Shown here: positions 1 to 11,300 of the stretch, piece by piece
Numbering within the stretch: position 1 is the stretch's first letter
How the letters are laid out: each line of letters begins with the position of its first letter
Assembly: GCA_043228905.1 (NCBI GenBank)
Contig: JBHGNT010000008.1
Location: 19,158,001 to 19,222,000 of the forward strand
Reading direction: 5' to 3'
DNA: 64,000 nt
DNA from: Azolla caroliniana
Lineage: Eukaryota > Polypodiophyta
Made by a program: the position numbers and the translations under genes
The notes under the pieces: model-generated
What the model was told of the DNA's origin: nothing
Database searches by the model: none
What the model saw: only the letters and a program-made list of their open reading frames with translations

Positions 1-44
1 AGACACACATCAAGAAAACTTGTGTACTTTGGTTCCATGGGCCA

Positions 45-365
45 ATATTGGCCTCTCTTTTAGAAAATATCACGTCTATTCAAGGGGCTTAGGAAGAAGT
101 ATAAATATGAGGCCTATCTACCCTCATAAGACACATTATGTTGGAATGTTGAAGTCTTGAGACGCTCTTGGTGTGGGGTGGGCTTTCGTCTTGACGATTG
201 TGTTACCTATTCCAAGGTACTAGGCATCCCAATATCCATCAGCTATGGGACGTCAATGGTAGGCCGGTTATGTCTTTATCATAGCTTAGGGGTGGTTGTG
301 AGGAAGAGGTTCTTCCATCCAATCTATTCACCTTTCTTTTACTTTAATGTGGTTTATTGATTAGT
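45..365 (+). mobile_element. Degenerate Ty3-type LTR remnant
   Basis: The stretch around 98-130 carries a TATA-like tataaatatgaggcct string followed by ctaccctcat. It closely matches the TATA region of the complete LTR at 43782-44232, and weaker similarity continues downstream (ggggtggt, then the CT-rich end). No gag or pol sequence follows, so this is a solo or truncated LTR. Its ends are uncertain because the window starts here. Confidence 0.45.
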
Positions 366-429
366 AATAGTCTATAGACTCTTACCACGTAGGCCCCAAC
401 CATTGTCATCAAAATAAAAAAAAGGCTAA

Positions 430-660
430 TATCTCTTGTCACCGCAGGTGCGTCCCTTACGTCCGAGACCTTTGCTTATGCTAGAGATCTTTCGAAGACA
501 AAAAAAAGTACAATATATGTACATCTGACTCTAGAATCTTAAATCATATTTCTACGCACGTTTTAAAAAAAAATTCAATTACAGTTTGTTGTTCTCAAAG
601 ATGAGACAATATTTTACGACGTAATCTTTTGTTACAGGACATATATACATATATGTACAT
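430..660 (+). mobile_element. LINE 3'-end remnant
   Basis: Similar in order to 23580-23960 and, in reverse orientation, to 18905-19290 (shared blocks around gagatctttcgaagaca, then rttacatctt/aatctcttgt strings). It has no coding content. Family membership is inferred from the linked copies in RIC1 intron 13, where this tail adjoins LINE reverse-transcriptase debris. Confidence 0.45.
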
Positions 661-677
661 ATATATATATATACGCG

Positions 678-709
<32 letters not shown>

Positions 710-780
710 CAGGACATATATACATATATGTATATGTATATGTATGTATGTATGTATATGTATGTATGTATGTATGTGTA
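640..780. repeat. TATG/TA microsatellite
   Basis: Low-complexity run of tatg and tatatac units ending about 65 bp upstream of the LYR gene start codon. It gives a spurious 101-codon antisense frame rich in His, Ile and Tyr. Confidence 0.9.
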
Positions 781-843
781 ATTGAAGCAGCCCTTTTCTT
801 CTTCTGTGTTGGTTTCTTTGATCTACGAGAGCGATGAGAAGAG

Positions 844-1403
844 ATGAGGGGTTCCGGCAGCAGTAGTAGTAAGGCTGCTTCAGAGTTTCGTCTCTTCCTG
901 CTTCGATCGCACGCGCTTGGCCTCTATCGATCTGCACTCAGGGATGCGCGTCGAGCTCCTCAACCTTCTCGTGGTGAGTCTTAGAGAGAGAGAGAGAGAG
1001 AGAGATGAAATGTTTATGTCCATATCTTCCTCTGGAAAGCCCGAAAGAATGAACCAGGAAACCTAAGGGTGTGCATATGTGTGAGAGAGATATGCTCTTA
1101 ACATCCAAAAGAGACTAATGGCGATCTATGGGATAGGGCTGAGCCCATTTCTAGTGTTGAACTTTTGTGTTCTTATAGTATTAACATCTTCAAAAGCCCG
1201 GAAAGAATGATCCACGAGACCAAAGAATGCACATTTGAGAGAGAGATTTGATGTTATGTTAACATCCTCAAAAACCTCAAAAGAATAATCAATGAGACCA
1301 AAGAAATTAGCTGAGAGAGAGAGAGAGAGATCTGATGCCATATTGCTATATTAACATCTCCAAACAGCCTCCAAAAAATGGCCTTTGGGACCAATTAAAT
1401 TTG

Positions 1404-1465
<62 letters not shown>

Positions 1466-4055
1466 CGAAATTTTATTATCATCCTTGGAGGTCAAATATG
1501 ATGTATGTGACCAAAAGTGAAGCACTTTCATATAATGTGTGGAATTGAATAATGATTGTTGTTGTTTAAGAATTTTACTATTGAACGTTGCAATGCATAG
1601 TACACATTGTGATTGTGAGAGGAATGTATGGAAAGTGGGTTAGTTTAATAATGTGTAAAACAAATTCAAATATTTATGCTTGTAAGTGGGGATAGCACAT
1701 TCATTCAATCTATGAATGAAGGGAAACTCAAGCCTGAGATATTTGAAGCTTTCTACAGTTTCAGGGGGCTCGTTACTGTGCACAATATATGATTTATCCT
1801 TATTTTGAGTCTTTATGAACATAACCTTTTGGAGTTATTGACACTCAACTCACAATGCATGCCAAAGTTTTCTAATATGCTCATAACGTTTTGGCACTCT
1901 AAAGTATTTCCAAAAGGCACCATATCATCTGATTCTAAGAAAAGCACGATAACCACATTCCTATTGGTGGTTTCTTCAAGGTTTTGTTGCTTTACAAAGT
2001 CATTGACCATTTACTCTGATTCATCAATGCATAAACCAACAAAGATGGTTAGTGAGAGTGGGCATCCTTGCAAGAAGAAAGAAAGCATTTGTTAATGCAA
2101 GGAAATTTTAGAAATTGGAAGTATATATTCACTTGATACCCCAAGTTCATCCATGCATCTCCAAAGATGCTCACATGGCAGTATATCAAAACCTTTCTTG
2201 AAGTTTACAACTTATCAATGTAATCCTTTACCTTTCAAACAACTTTCCTTCTTATACATGGCACTTTGGTGTTTTTGAGAACTGGTTCTTGTTAAGTCTT
2301 CTCACCATTCTTTTCAGCCATTTACCTATCTTAGTGCCCATTACACTTTCAAATAACTTTGCCATAAGAGAATTGAAATTGTTTGTCTGTTCCTTTATAT
2401 AAAGGTTGATCCAACTTGTACACCAATTGAGGCATATCATGTTGCAATGCACAAATAAACATATCCTCATTTCCCATCCACTTGAGCATTTCGGTCTTGA
2501 TACCTTGATGATCTCTTGCCTTATGGATGGTCAATTTCTGAAGCCGTATCCATATCTCCTCAATAGTAAAGTATAAAGGCATGAGTAAAAGAGAACCATA
2601 AGGCATACCTTTCCTACATTTGATTGCTCATATAAGTTCTTGCAATGGATACCCAAATCTATAAGAGTTAAGTTACCATAATTCTTAGCATGTTTCTCCT
2701 TAATGTTTCTCTAAAAAATTTGCTACATGCATTTTGCTTTATCTTGGGTGTGGAGAAATTGTTGATTAACTTCCCATATATTGTCTCCTTTGTTAAATAA
2801 GTTTTCTTTTTGTGCATGTAGATACTTTTTATGGTTTTCCTGTTTTTTTACTAAAGTCCTAAAGTACTTTTGAGCTTCCAAGCATTCCTTACTAAATCAT
2901 TTTTTTCTTGAGCAACACTTAGTGATGCTTTGCAAGGCATATGCTTAACCAAAAAACAGTTCTTTGTGCATGAAAAAATAACTTTCTTGAAACCTTTGCA
3001 TTTGTATTCTAATGTTACACCATTTTGAAACTTTGTTTTTTGTAACATATCCGCGACCATTTCAGATTACATGGGTGCTCTTTTAAAGGCTGTGCATAAA
3101 TGTGTTTGTCTTGCACTACAGCTGGTTGAACTTCAAGTACTCTAATCCTTTCATACATTTAAGACTTGTGATGTGACTTCGGAGCTCATTGGCCAAGAGA
3201 AAATTTATGTATGTGATCCAAGATACCTTCAGAGAGTAGCATATAGTTGATTACACTATTTCCATCATGTTTCACATTCCATAAAGATACACCATTTGCA
3301 ATAAGCATTCCAATACTCTTGCTTGTTAGTAGAAGTAACTTTCCATACTGTCTCGACTAGTTTACCGTTATTTTTTCAACAGGTAAAAACATCAGTCCCA
3401 TTCCATAAAGATAACACCATTTGCAATAAATATTCCAGTACTATTGCACGTTTGTATGCATAACTTTCCAGCTGCAAGTCCTATGGTTCAATTCCGGAGT
3501 CCATTGGCAAAGTGAAATATACCTTGTGAAAATAATATATAATCGGTCACCCTATTTCCATTATGTTTTCTACATGTACTACATAGGTGACATTCCATAA
3601 AGATATATCATTTACATTTAAGTATTCCAATACTATTGAACGTCGATAAAAGTTACGTTCCATTTTGTCTCAGCTAGTTTTCATCCATAGAAGAATGAGC
3701 ATGCATTGCACCCTTGAGGTATGCAACATGAAATATTGTTTTGCATCATGTTGTAAAATTCGTTATGGGCATTCATGACACCAAAGACTATAGCTCTCCC
3801 TTGGCTTTTAAGTAAGCAATGTTATCTTCGAGATTGACAAATTGGTCTCTTTCAAAACAAACATAAAAATTAGAATCATGATAAGGACTTAGAGAGAGAG
3901 ACTTGTTATTTTAAGCTGAATTGGAGCGTACCATACGGGAGGAGATGGAACGAAATCGTAAAACACAAGATCCCGATGCAATCCGGTTCTTGATAAGTGA
4001 AGGAAAACAAAGGCTGAAAGAGCTCCATGTCATGCTCAACAACCAAGGTTGCTAA
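844..4055 (+). CDS. LYR-motif protein, LYRM2-like (two exons)
   Basis: Exons 844-973 and 3916-4055 join in phase 1 (donor gtgagt, acceptor ttttaag) to give 89 aa, the size of animal LYRM2 (88 aa). Exon 1 carries the family hallmark at about residues 29-35, ALGLYRS. Exon 2 carries the basic helix EEMERNRK, then DPDAIRFLISEGKQRLKEL, which aligns with the LYRM2 segment that ends in QLKELEK. Family knowledge: LYR proteins are small three-helix mitochondrial matrix proteins that bind acyl carrier protein and act in respiratory-complex or Fe-S assembly. Which complex this one serves is not shown. The 2.9-kb intron is packed with LINE debris. An out-of-frame ATG at 834 opens a 10-codon overlapping frame upstream, which could lower translation. 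No mitochondrial presequence is obvious, as is usual for short LYR proteins. The family is clear; the exact subfamily is less certain. Confidence 0.82.
965..1470. repeat. Array of GA-tailed short repeat units
   Basis: Four to five units of about 85-115 bp each contain ttaacatc, a few As, a cc..aaagaat stretch and gagaccaaag, then end in a GA run. The last GA run (about 1408-1460) is roughly 26 repeats long. The units resemble the 3' tips of LINEs seen elsewhere in the window, so the array may be stacked, severely 5'-truncated insertions or a minisatellite. It lies inside the LYR gene intron. Confidence 0.6.
1475..3060 (-). mobile_element. Decayed LINE (RTE-like) reverse transcriptase
   Basis: Read on the minus strand from high to low coordinate, fragments appear in the order of a LINE polyprotein. 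A pre-RT linker lies near 2850-3060. The RT N-terminus with KLTIHKARDHQGIKTEMLKW is near 2500-2600. The segment LMAKLFESVMGTKIGKWL is near 2300. QGCPLSLTIF is near 2060, a palm core altered to LESDDMVPFG is near 1930, and ESFKYLRLEFPF is near 1750. Several frameshifts and stops make it dead. The 3' end near 1475 has the ggtcaaatatgacctatgagacca-type tail seen in related copies. It is antisense to the host gene. Confidence 0.75.
3180..3690. repeat. Imperfect 310-bp duplication
   Basis: The order ttcggag-cattggc-aag, then ctatttccatcatgtttt, then acattccataaagatacacc occurs at about 3180-3330 and again at about 3490-3640. A third partial copy of the cattccataaagata block lies near 3400. No coding potential was recognised. 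Intronic to the LYR gene. Confidence 0.6.
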
Positions 4056-4864
4056 CATGAGGAATGCCTTTTTGCTTAGAACAGGCAAGAAATTTCAGTC
4101 TTTGAACATATTTTGTGATTTCCAAATATTTTCTTTTATGTAAACTCACTTGGATGTGAATTATTTATGGCATTTTGCAAGTAATCAACGTTGCTTAAGT
4201 TTGCTATTGCGTTTACAGAGGTTGGACACCAGCCATTACAATTATTGGCTTTCCCACAGTAATCTTGAAGGTCAAGTTATCTGCATTGTCTATTCAGATG
4301 TTGTTTGATGCTTTGGCTTGCATTGGAATTCAGATGTGAGAAATGATTATTGTTAGACTCATTGTAAAGAAACATTTAACCTATTAGATACAAGGAAAAA
4401 ATGTGTTGTCTCATTAGGAAACAAAATTTGTACTTTAGTTTATTATAGATATAGAGACTTCAAGATGAGATATATTTGTATTTAACATTTTTGCCTAAAA
4501 ATGAACTTGTGAAATTTTATGCTCTATCTAATCCATTTAGGGTATATAATGTGTATACATAGTATTTTTGAAACATTGAACATATGGGAAGACCTATTGG
4601 AAATTCAACATTCATTTCAACATGAAGACCTTAAAACCATGCTAAATCATCATGATAATAGTAGAACCAAATTGCATGTTCAATGATCAATTTATTTTAA
4701 GCACTGTTAAAATCTCTGTGGCTATGCCTATTAGTTAGTGTGATTTCCCATGTGGGACACAGGATGAAAGGAAATGACCACAAATTGTCTTGTAAGCATT
4801 TGCAGCTAGATTATTTGATGGTTGTTGACAGTTGTTGAACATTCAAAAGTATTGGTGTTTGAGC
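4056..4864. other. LYR gene 3' flank, no further gene
   Basis: AT-rich sequence that probably holds the 3' UTR and polyadenylation site of the LYR gene. An acceptor-like tttacag at about 4215 leaves room for an alternative 3' exon, but no conserved peptide follows. Nothing else recognised. Confidence 0.4.
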
Positions 4865-5190
4865 TACTATCCATTTTTAGCATTAGGACCTTGCTGCCAT
4901 AAATTCTGTTTTGTCCTTGCTTTATCCAAATTCTGATTTTCTAATTGATAACAATTTGATGCGAGGTACTTTCCATTTTGAGTATTAGGACCTAGCCCCA
5001 TAAATTCTTTATTATCATTTGCTTTATCTAAATTCTGATTTTCTAATTGACAATGATTGATGTTTGAGGTACTAACTATCGATTTCCAGTAATAGAACCT
5101 GGCTCCCATAAATTCGTTGTTGTGATTTGCGTTATCCAAATTCTCATTTTCTAATTGACAAGGACAATTGGTAGTAGGATGCACGACATT
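4865..5190. repeat. Three tandem units of about 105 bp
   Basis: Units begin near 4868, 4969 and 5075 and share attagracct-gc-ccataaattc, then ctttatccaaattctgattttctaattga. On the minus strand the array stays open for 105 codons as three copies of a peptide containing CQLENQNLDKA. With no homology recognised and diverged copies, this is treated as repeat sequence, not a gene. Confidence 0.75.
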
Positions 5191-6507
5191 TCTTGTATCC
5201 TAATCACAAAAGTGGTGAATTTTGTAGAAGGATGTTTAGGCAATTTGCATTATAGTGAAGAGTCAATATATATATAACCTACCATGAATGATGAAGAAAA
5301 TGGTCACCCTTTGACTTGCATGCTCTCTTCTCTATATAAAGACGTTCTAACTACCATAAAATATGTAACTATTGTGAACTTGTTCTCTAAAGCCTATATA
5401 AAGATGTAACTACACCATTAATCATATAACTGTTGTGATCTTGGTCAACTGCAATTTGATACAACATATATTCATATTGAAGTAGAGTTGTGTAATTGTG
5501 CCATATCAATTGTTAGATTGATGTTTTTTGTGCCCTCTCATCCACATAGGAGATGTTCATGCCACATGGATAAATCTTTAAAAATGTCAACACCATCATT
5601 TGTTGGAAAACATATAGAGTGACTCATGTCTAAGGCATTGTCCATACAAATCCTATCATGACCTAATTTATTGATGCCACTTGATAAGTTGATAGCATGA
5701 CAATGCTATAATGCAAACAAATATGATAGATGAGTTCATAATTTGTCTAGTCTAGGGTCAAACTTCAAAGGTAGCTTTTGGATGCACATTTCTAATAACC
5801 AATTGTTGGAACAAGCATTAAACAAAATTAAAAACAAAAGCTACCCCAATATAAGAGCATATGTATGGTATATTTGATCATGGTTGGGACCTCTACTTGC
5901 TTAATGATATTAGAAGACATGATGCATTATGATGTGCATTGTACATGTTAATCATAACTCGTGTTGGAAAGGCCAAGAGGCTTGAGCCCAATACCCTTGT
6001 TTCTACTAGGGACAAGGTCAAGCTAGGACATTCTATAGAGCCAAAGGGACTCTATCTTCTTTCAAAATCCTTCATCTTGTGTGGCATTACCCCCCCCCCC
6101 CCCCCCCTAGCAATGACTTCTAAATGTTGTCATCTTTAGTATTTGAATATTGTTTATGGAACAATTGAACCTTAACCGAATCATTTTGAAGTGTGGACCC
6201 AAATTTCCAGTACATTTGTTGATATAGCCTTTCTAATTTAACTAAATTTGTGAGCCTAGAATCGAGAATCGTCTCATGTATTGATGTCTACTTGCCTACA
6301 CAAGATTTAGTAAAAGAAAATATCAATGGGGTGGTTAAGAGGTTAAAGTGCAACTTTGTTAACGTCAACCATGTCAAACCCTTAGAGAGCTATATGGTAA
6401 CAATTGACATTGGCTTTGGCATTTATAGAAGATTTTGAAAGGAAATTGAAATTGATCGACGGAAAATAATGTTGATCACTCTTTGAAATCAAATAGTCAT
6501 TTCCTAA
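5191..6507. other. Intergenic, no gene seen
   Basis: AT-rich sequence with only short frames and no recognised protein similarity or structured repeat, apart from a homopolymer C run at 6090-6107. Confidence 0.5.
6090..6107. repeat. Poly-C run (18 C)
   Basis: Eighteen consecutive cytosines. Long C runs are prone to length error in sequencing, so the exact count is doubtful. Confidence 0.9.
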
Positions 6508-6518
6508 GTTCATTACAC

Positions 6519-6631
6519 TTTATAAAGTAATTATACACTCAAATCAACAAGCCCTATTTGCCAAAGATGGAAGAAATGGACCTGAACTAGCCCTATTTAC
6601 CAAATATTTGAGTGTATAATTACTTTATAAA
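6519..6631. repeat. Perfect 26-bp inverted repeat with 61-nt loop
   Basis: The left arm at 6519-6544 is the exact reverse complement of the right arm at 6606-6631. The loop holds two near-direct copies of agccctattt(g/a)ccaaa. This could be a short hairpin transposon relic or a foldback RNA locus. No transcription evidence is visible. Confidence 0.85.
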
Positions 6632-7439
6632 TTGTAATTTTTCGGACAATAGGGGTACTTTGGTAAATTTGGAACTTCCAGGGGCATTCTGGTAAATAGA
6701 CGAATTTCCAGGGGTATCCTGGTACTTTTCCCTAATATCAATTACAATTGTAATTATTTTTGTAGCATCAAATTTGCATTGGTTAAACCATAATACTTTT
6801 CTTCAATCTACAGCTTAGTAAGTGGGAAAAGTAAAGGTGAATTTTCTAGGTAACGTCAATATACTACAAACTCCAAACCATTTAAAGGAATAAATAAAAT
6901 ACTATGTCAAGGATTGAAGCCAAAAACAATATTAGATTGGAAAGGGAAATAAGGAAGAACAATTTGAATTACAGGCAAGAAGAACAAGAGTTACAAGGTT
7001 ATGTCAAATATTGGTGTTTAACCATGATGGCTTGACAACATTGAGATATTCCCTACATATAACACTCCTGAGTCCTAGCATTATGGATGCCTGCCACTTG
7101 GAAATCATGCATAACTATCGCGTACTATGTTACAATAACCATCATGTAGAGTGTCACAATAATGTGAGCATATACCATACTAAATATCATATTGATTATC
7201 TTCTACTCTACGATAATGTTAAGAGTTAAAGTCAGAGGTGCACAATGAGGTCATGGGTTTATGTCCCCTAAAACTTGGGATATCTTCTTATTTATCTTGT
7301 AATAAATTTTCTAATCCGAAAAAAAAAAGTTATTCTTGGCCTTAGTCTTTCATAGGGTTGAATTGGGGATTGTTCTGATATTATGATTTTTTTTTATGAT
7401 TAAACCCGCTACTATACGTGCTAGGAATCGACAATGGTT
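6632..7439. other. Intergenic, no gene seen
   Basis: Short frames only. Near 6650-6735 there are three loosely repeated phrases of the ccaggggcattctggtaaat type, suggesting a small degenerate tandem repeat. Confidence 0.4.
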
Positions 7440-7740
7440 CAATTTCGGCTTCATCGATTTGGCCTTGTTCAAACCAAACTGGTTTAGGCTAAACCAGTTT
7501 GGGAGTTTCCAAACCTAGACCAAACCGGTTCCTAAACCAATTTGGCGAAGGCGATTAAGCCTTAACCCGGCTTGGAAACCGGTTTGGCCCAAATTAGTTT
7601 TGTTCAGTTTGAGCCATCCCAAACCGGTTAAGGAAGCTCAAGCTCAAGCCTAAACCGAACCGAACCAAACTAACTAACCGTTTAAAAACGGTTTAACGGT
7701 TTGGTTTAGGCTTGAGCCGAGTCATTGTTGATTCTATTAC
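7440..7740. repeat. CCGGTT/AACCGG-rich low-complexity block
   Basis: Many interspersed copies of aaaccggttt, ccaaacc and taaccg in both orientations. The degenerate, palindrome-rich tract would fold on itself heavily. No coding potential. Confidence 0.8.
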
Positions 7741-7841
7741 GAGCTTCACTAAGAGAGCTATTTCTAATATTATGCAAAAGGTGAGGCCCATATTTCAAAT
7801 ATTAAGAAAAATGTGAGGCCTCTTTCTAATATTATGCAAAA

Positions 7842-8032
7842 CATAGTTCGCAATGCATTGGCAAACATTTCTTTTTTCATACGAATGAAAACGAATACGT
7901 ATGTTATCAAAACATTCTTATGTTTTTTTTTACACTTTCTACCTTATAATAAAAAATAATGGATACAAAAGTATGGTATTTACCATAGATTTCGAGGATG
8001 TTTACCATACGCGAATGCGAATGCACGTATGG
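7842..8032. mobile_element. MITE-like element in RIC1 5' flank
   Basis: This 191-bp AT-rich block is flanked on both sides by TGCAAAA (7835-7841 and 8033-8039), a probable 7-bp target duplication. A related copy lies in RIC1 intron 20 (24880-25132). Shared blocks include gcattggcaaacatt, gtatgttatcaaaacattcttatg and acaaaagtatggta. Terminal inverted repeats are at best weak, so the superfamily is unknown. It ends about 290 bp before the RIC1 start codon and may lie in the promoter. Confidence 0.6.
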
Positions 8033-8061
8033 TGCAAAATATACTCTAGTAGCAAATTTAC

Positions 8062-8289
8062 ATGAAACCAGAAAAGGCGTGCAAACACAGTAGAAGCGAC
8101 TGGAGACGAGACACAGATACAGTCACAGTCACAGATCGAGATCAAGATCAAGATCGAGATCGAGATCGAGAACGATCCATGGTAGCTTGTGGTTCACCAG
8201 AAGATATCTTCCCTATACACGGTTTGATAGAGAAGATACTGGCATACAGATGCCGTGCCATATCTCTGGTAGCCATACCTTCTGATTAG
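8062..8289 (+). other. Possible 75-codon upstream ORF before RIC1
   Basis: A frame of 75 codons starts at 8062 and stops 34 bp before the RIC1 ATG. Its middle is an RD/QD run encoded by a gatcga/gatcaa microsatellite. If transcription starts upstream of 8062, it would precede the main frame and could limit RIC1 translation. No homologue is recognised, and a chance frame is equally possible. Confidence 0.3.
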
Positions 8290-8323
8290 GCCTCCTTTTT
8301 TCTTTTGGCAAAGAAGGAACAGG

Positions 8324-11300
8324 ATGTATATCGCTTATGGATGGCCCAAGCTTCTCTCCACAGCATCCCCTTCTCCTGAAGACGTCGTTGTTTATCTTAG
8401 AGCTTCCAGTGGCCTCCTCCTTCTCGTCTCTTCATCGCATCTTGAAGTGTGGAGCACTTTACAGGTTTATTTCCTCTTAATTATATTATATTATTTTCTT
8501 CCTTACCCGCGACCTCTTTGGGCATGTATTCTGTGTTGCAAATCCCTTTTCAGTAATTGATCTCATGAGAATAGGTATATTAATTGATCAGATCTGACCT
8601 CTGGTTTCAAATTAGCTAGCTCCACTTGTCCATCTCAGGTGAAATCTTAGCCAGGACAAAGCAATTCCATTTTTATCCTTATCAGGGAAATGCTTCATTT
8701 TTGGGAACTAGAAATTTGAATAAACATGGTCTTTGTGCTTGTTTCATGGGAAAAGCATTCATTTTTAGAACTAGACGAGATAAGGTTCAAGCCATAGATG
8801 CACTTCGTTCATCTCAGGAAAAGGACTCCTTTTGGAAGACTAGGTTTAAAGAATGATAAAGATGGTTTTTTGGTGGAGCTCCATTTTGTTCATCTTGGGA
8901 AAATTGTTTCTTTTTCTGGAACTAGAGTTAAGAACTAGAGTTTTATAATCCATACAATTGTCTTTTATGGCAGAAGTTTCTGGTTAAAATTTCCATATGA
9001 AGGACATGTGTCCCTTGTGCACCTGGTTCATAACAATCCATTTACAGCGGTGGAGGGGATTCATGGCTTCTAATGCTACTATTATCTCTTCCACCATTCC
9101 TCAATTTCCCAAAGAGTTTATTCTAGATGGAACTAACTATCTAGAGTCGGAATTGCATATGATGACCAAGCTGCAATACCATCGTTTCTGGAATATTGTA
9201 AAAGGAACGGAGCCCCTCTTAAGGCTAATATTATTTTATCTTCAACACCCACTCAAGGTGCCTTGGAATTCTTCATTGATGATGAGTTTAAGGCTGCATT
9301 TTTGCTTTGTGCGCTGCTAGAGAACTAGGATATCTTCAGGACTGCAATGAGCAATTCTAATGTGATGTTTTTGTACCATGTAGAGAGTTTTCTACACATG
9401 GAAGAGATTAAGTCCTCCAGTGCTTCGTATACTAGGGGCATGTCACAATAGAGAGGCAAATCTGATAGCAAAGGCCGCAATTAATTGCATGGCAAAGATG
9501 TAGAATGCCATCATTGTGGCAAGAAGGGTCGCTTTAAACATGACTGCCACAAATGGAAGGAAAAGAAAGGGAAGGGCAAGATGATAGATGATAGCAAATA
9601 TGAGATGAAATATAGTCAACCTAAGAATAGTGTTAAAACTATGGAGGTGAATGTAGTCATTCATGACAGTGATAATGGGAATGATGTACTCTTTGTATCT
9701 TCATGCTTCAATGCACATTCTTTACTTGCAAATAAGGATGGTGACATGCACACTTGGATTCTTGATTCAAGTGCTTTTCACATCACTCCTCATCGTGAGT
9801 GGTTTTCTGACTACACAAGGGGTCGACATGATTTTACCCATCTCGGGGACAACTGTACATTCGGTGTTGTGCATATTGACACTAGGAAGTTGCGGTTTTA
9901 GTATGGTTCTGTCCTCACACTTCAGCATGTACAACATGTACTTCAACTCAAAGTAGGATTAGCACAAGTCAATTAGATGACAATGGATTTTACACCACCT
10001 TTTGTGATGGGAAATGGAAGATCTATAAGAGATCTAGAGTTATTGCTAGGGGTTGTAACAATGATTCCTTGTGTCGTCTCCATGTATCGAATGTGAGTGA
10101 CGATGTTGTTGCCATAATACAGCAACCAAGTGTTTCTTGTAATTTAAGAATGTGATCACATGGATAAAGAAAAGGATCATCAAGATCTAGCCCATACAAA
10201 TTGTAGTAGTTGGATTCTTTATGAGAAATGTAACAACATACCCCATAAAGTTTATCTTTACATAATGTTACTTCAACCACCCACGTATATATTTTTTGTA
10301 TTCATTATACTTACATGCTCGTGTGTAGCTTTCCTAGCCCTCATTATAAATACATGCCACTCTTGCTTGCCCAATATTAATTCTAGTGTGGGGCCATATA
10401 GGTTTCATGATGTAGTCATCAATATTACATATATGCTTGGCTTCATGTTCCCAAGTTTCAATCAGAAATATAATCACAAGCCTTTATTTGACTTGAGAAT
10501 CTTACATGCATATATGATGAGATTCTTTAATTATGTCTTAATTCTAATTCTATTTACTTTTTTACCTAGTCATGTTTATTTTGGTCGGTTGGTTCTCATA
10601 GATGAGGCAACATTTTAAGATGTGATCTCTTGTTTGCTCTTATAGGCCATTTTGGCCTCGTAAAAGATGTATATATATATATATATTTCTTTCTTTCTCA
10701 TACACACAATACAACACCCGTACTCGCCTACATTCTAGGATTATACATAGCCCTATATCTTCACAATATATGAGTGTGAGGATGAATCAAGAAATAGTCT
10801 AAACCTACTTTGCTGGCATTTGGGATTTGTGATAAACTCACACAATAGGTTTAAGCAAAAGGTGGAGTAAATGAAGGAAATGAGCTAATTAATGAACACT
10901 ACAGATAGATAGATAGATTATATTATCGTCTTCGGAGGTCAAATATGACCTATGAGACCAAAAATATTACATTTCATGTGATACGTGTGAAAGTGAGTAG
11001 TGACTCTCGATGTTCAAGAACTTTACCAATGAATGTTGCAATTGAGAGTGCACATTGTGGTTGTGAGAGGAATTCATGCAAGGATTGGGCTCGGTCGAAG
11101 AGATGTGGAAAGCATGGTCGAATATCATTAAAGGCAGAGCATTGTATCAAAGTGTGATACTCATTCGCGAACTTGTTCAGGGCAAAGTGTGCATAACCAA
11201 CCACTCTCATTACTTGTGCCCCAACGCCCTATCTCACATCGCAATGCATGTGAGCTAAGTCGCATGGAAGCAATGGTTTGAATGGCAGATAGCGGTATGG

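Noticed and set aside
632-937. 101-codon antisense frame rich in His/Ile/Tyr
   Set aside because: It is encoded by the TATG/TA microsatellite and lies opposite exon 1 of the LYR gene; no protein similarity.
3906-4088. 60-codon minus-strand frame
   Set aside because: It is the antisense shadow of LYR gene exon 2, whose sense reading matches a known family.
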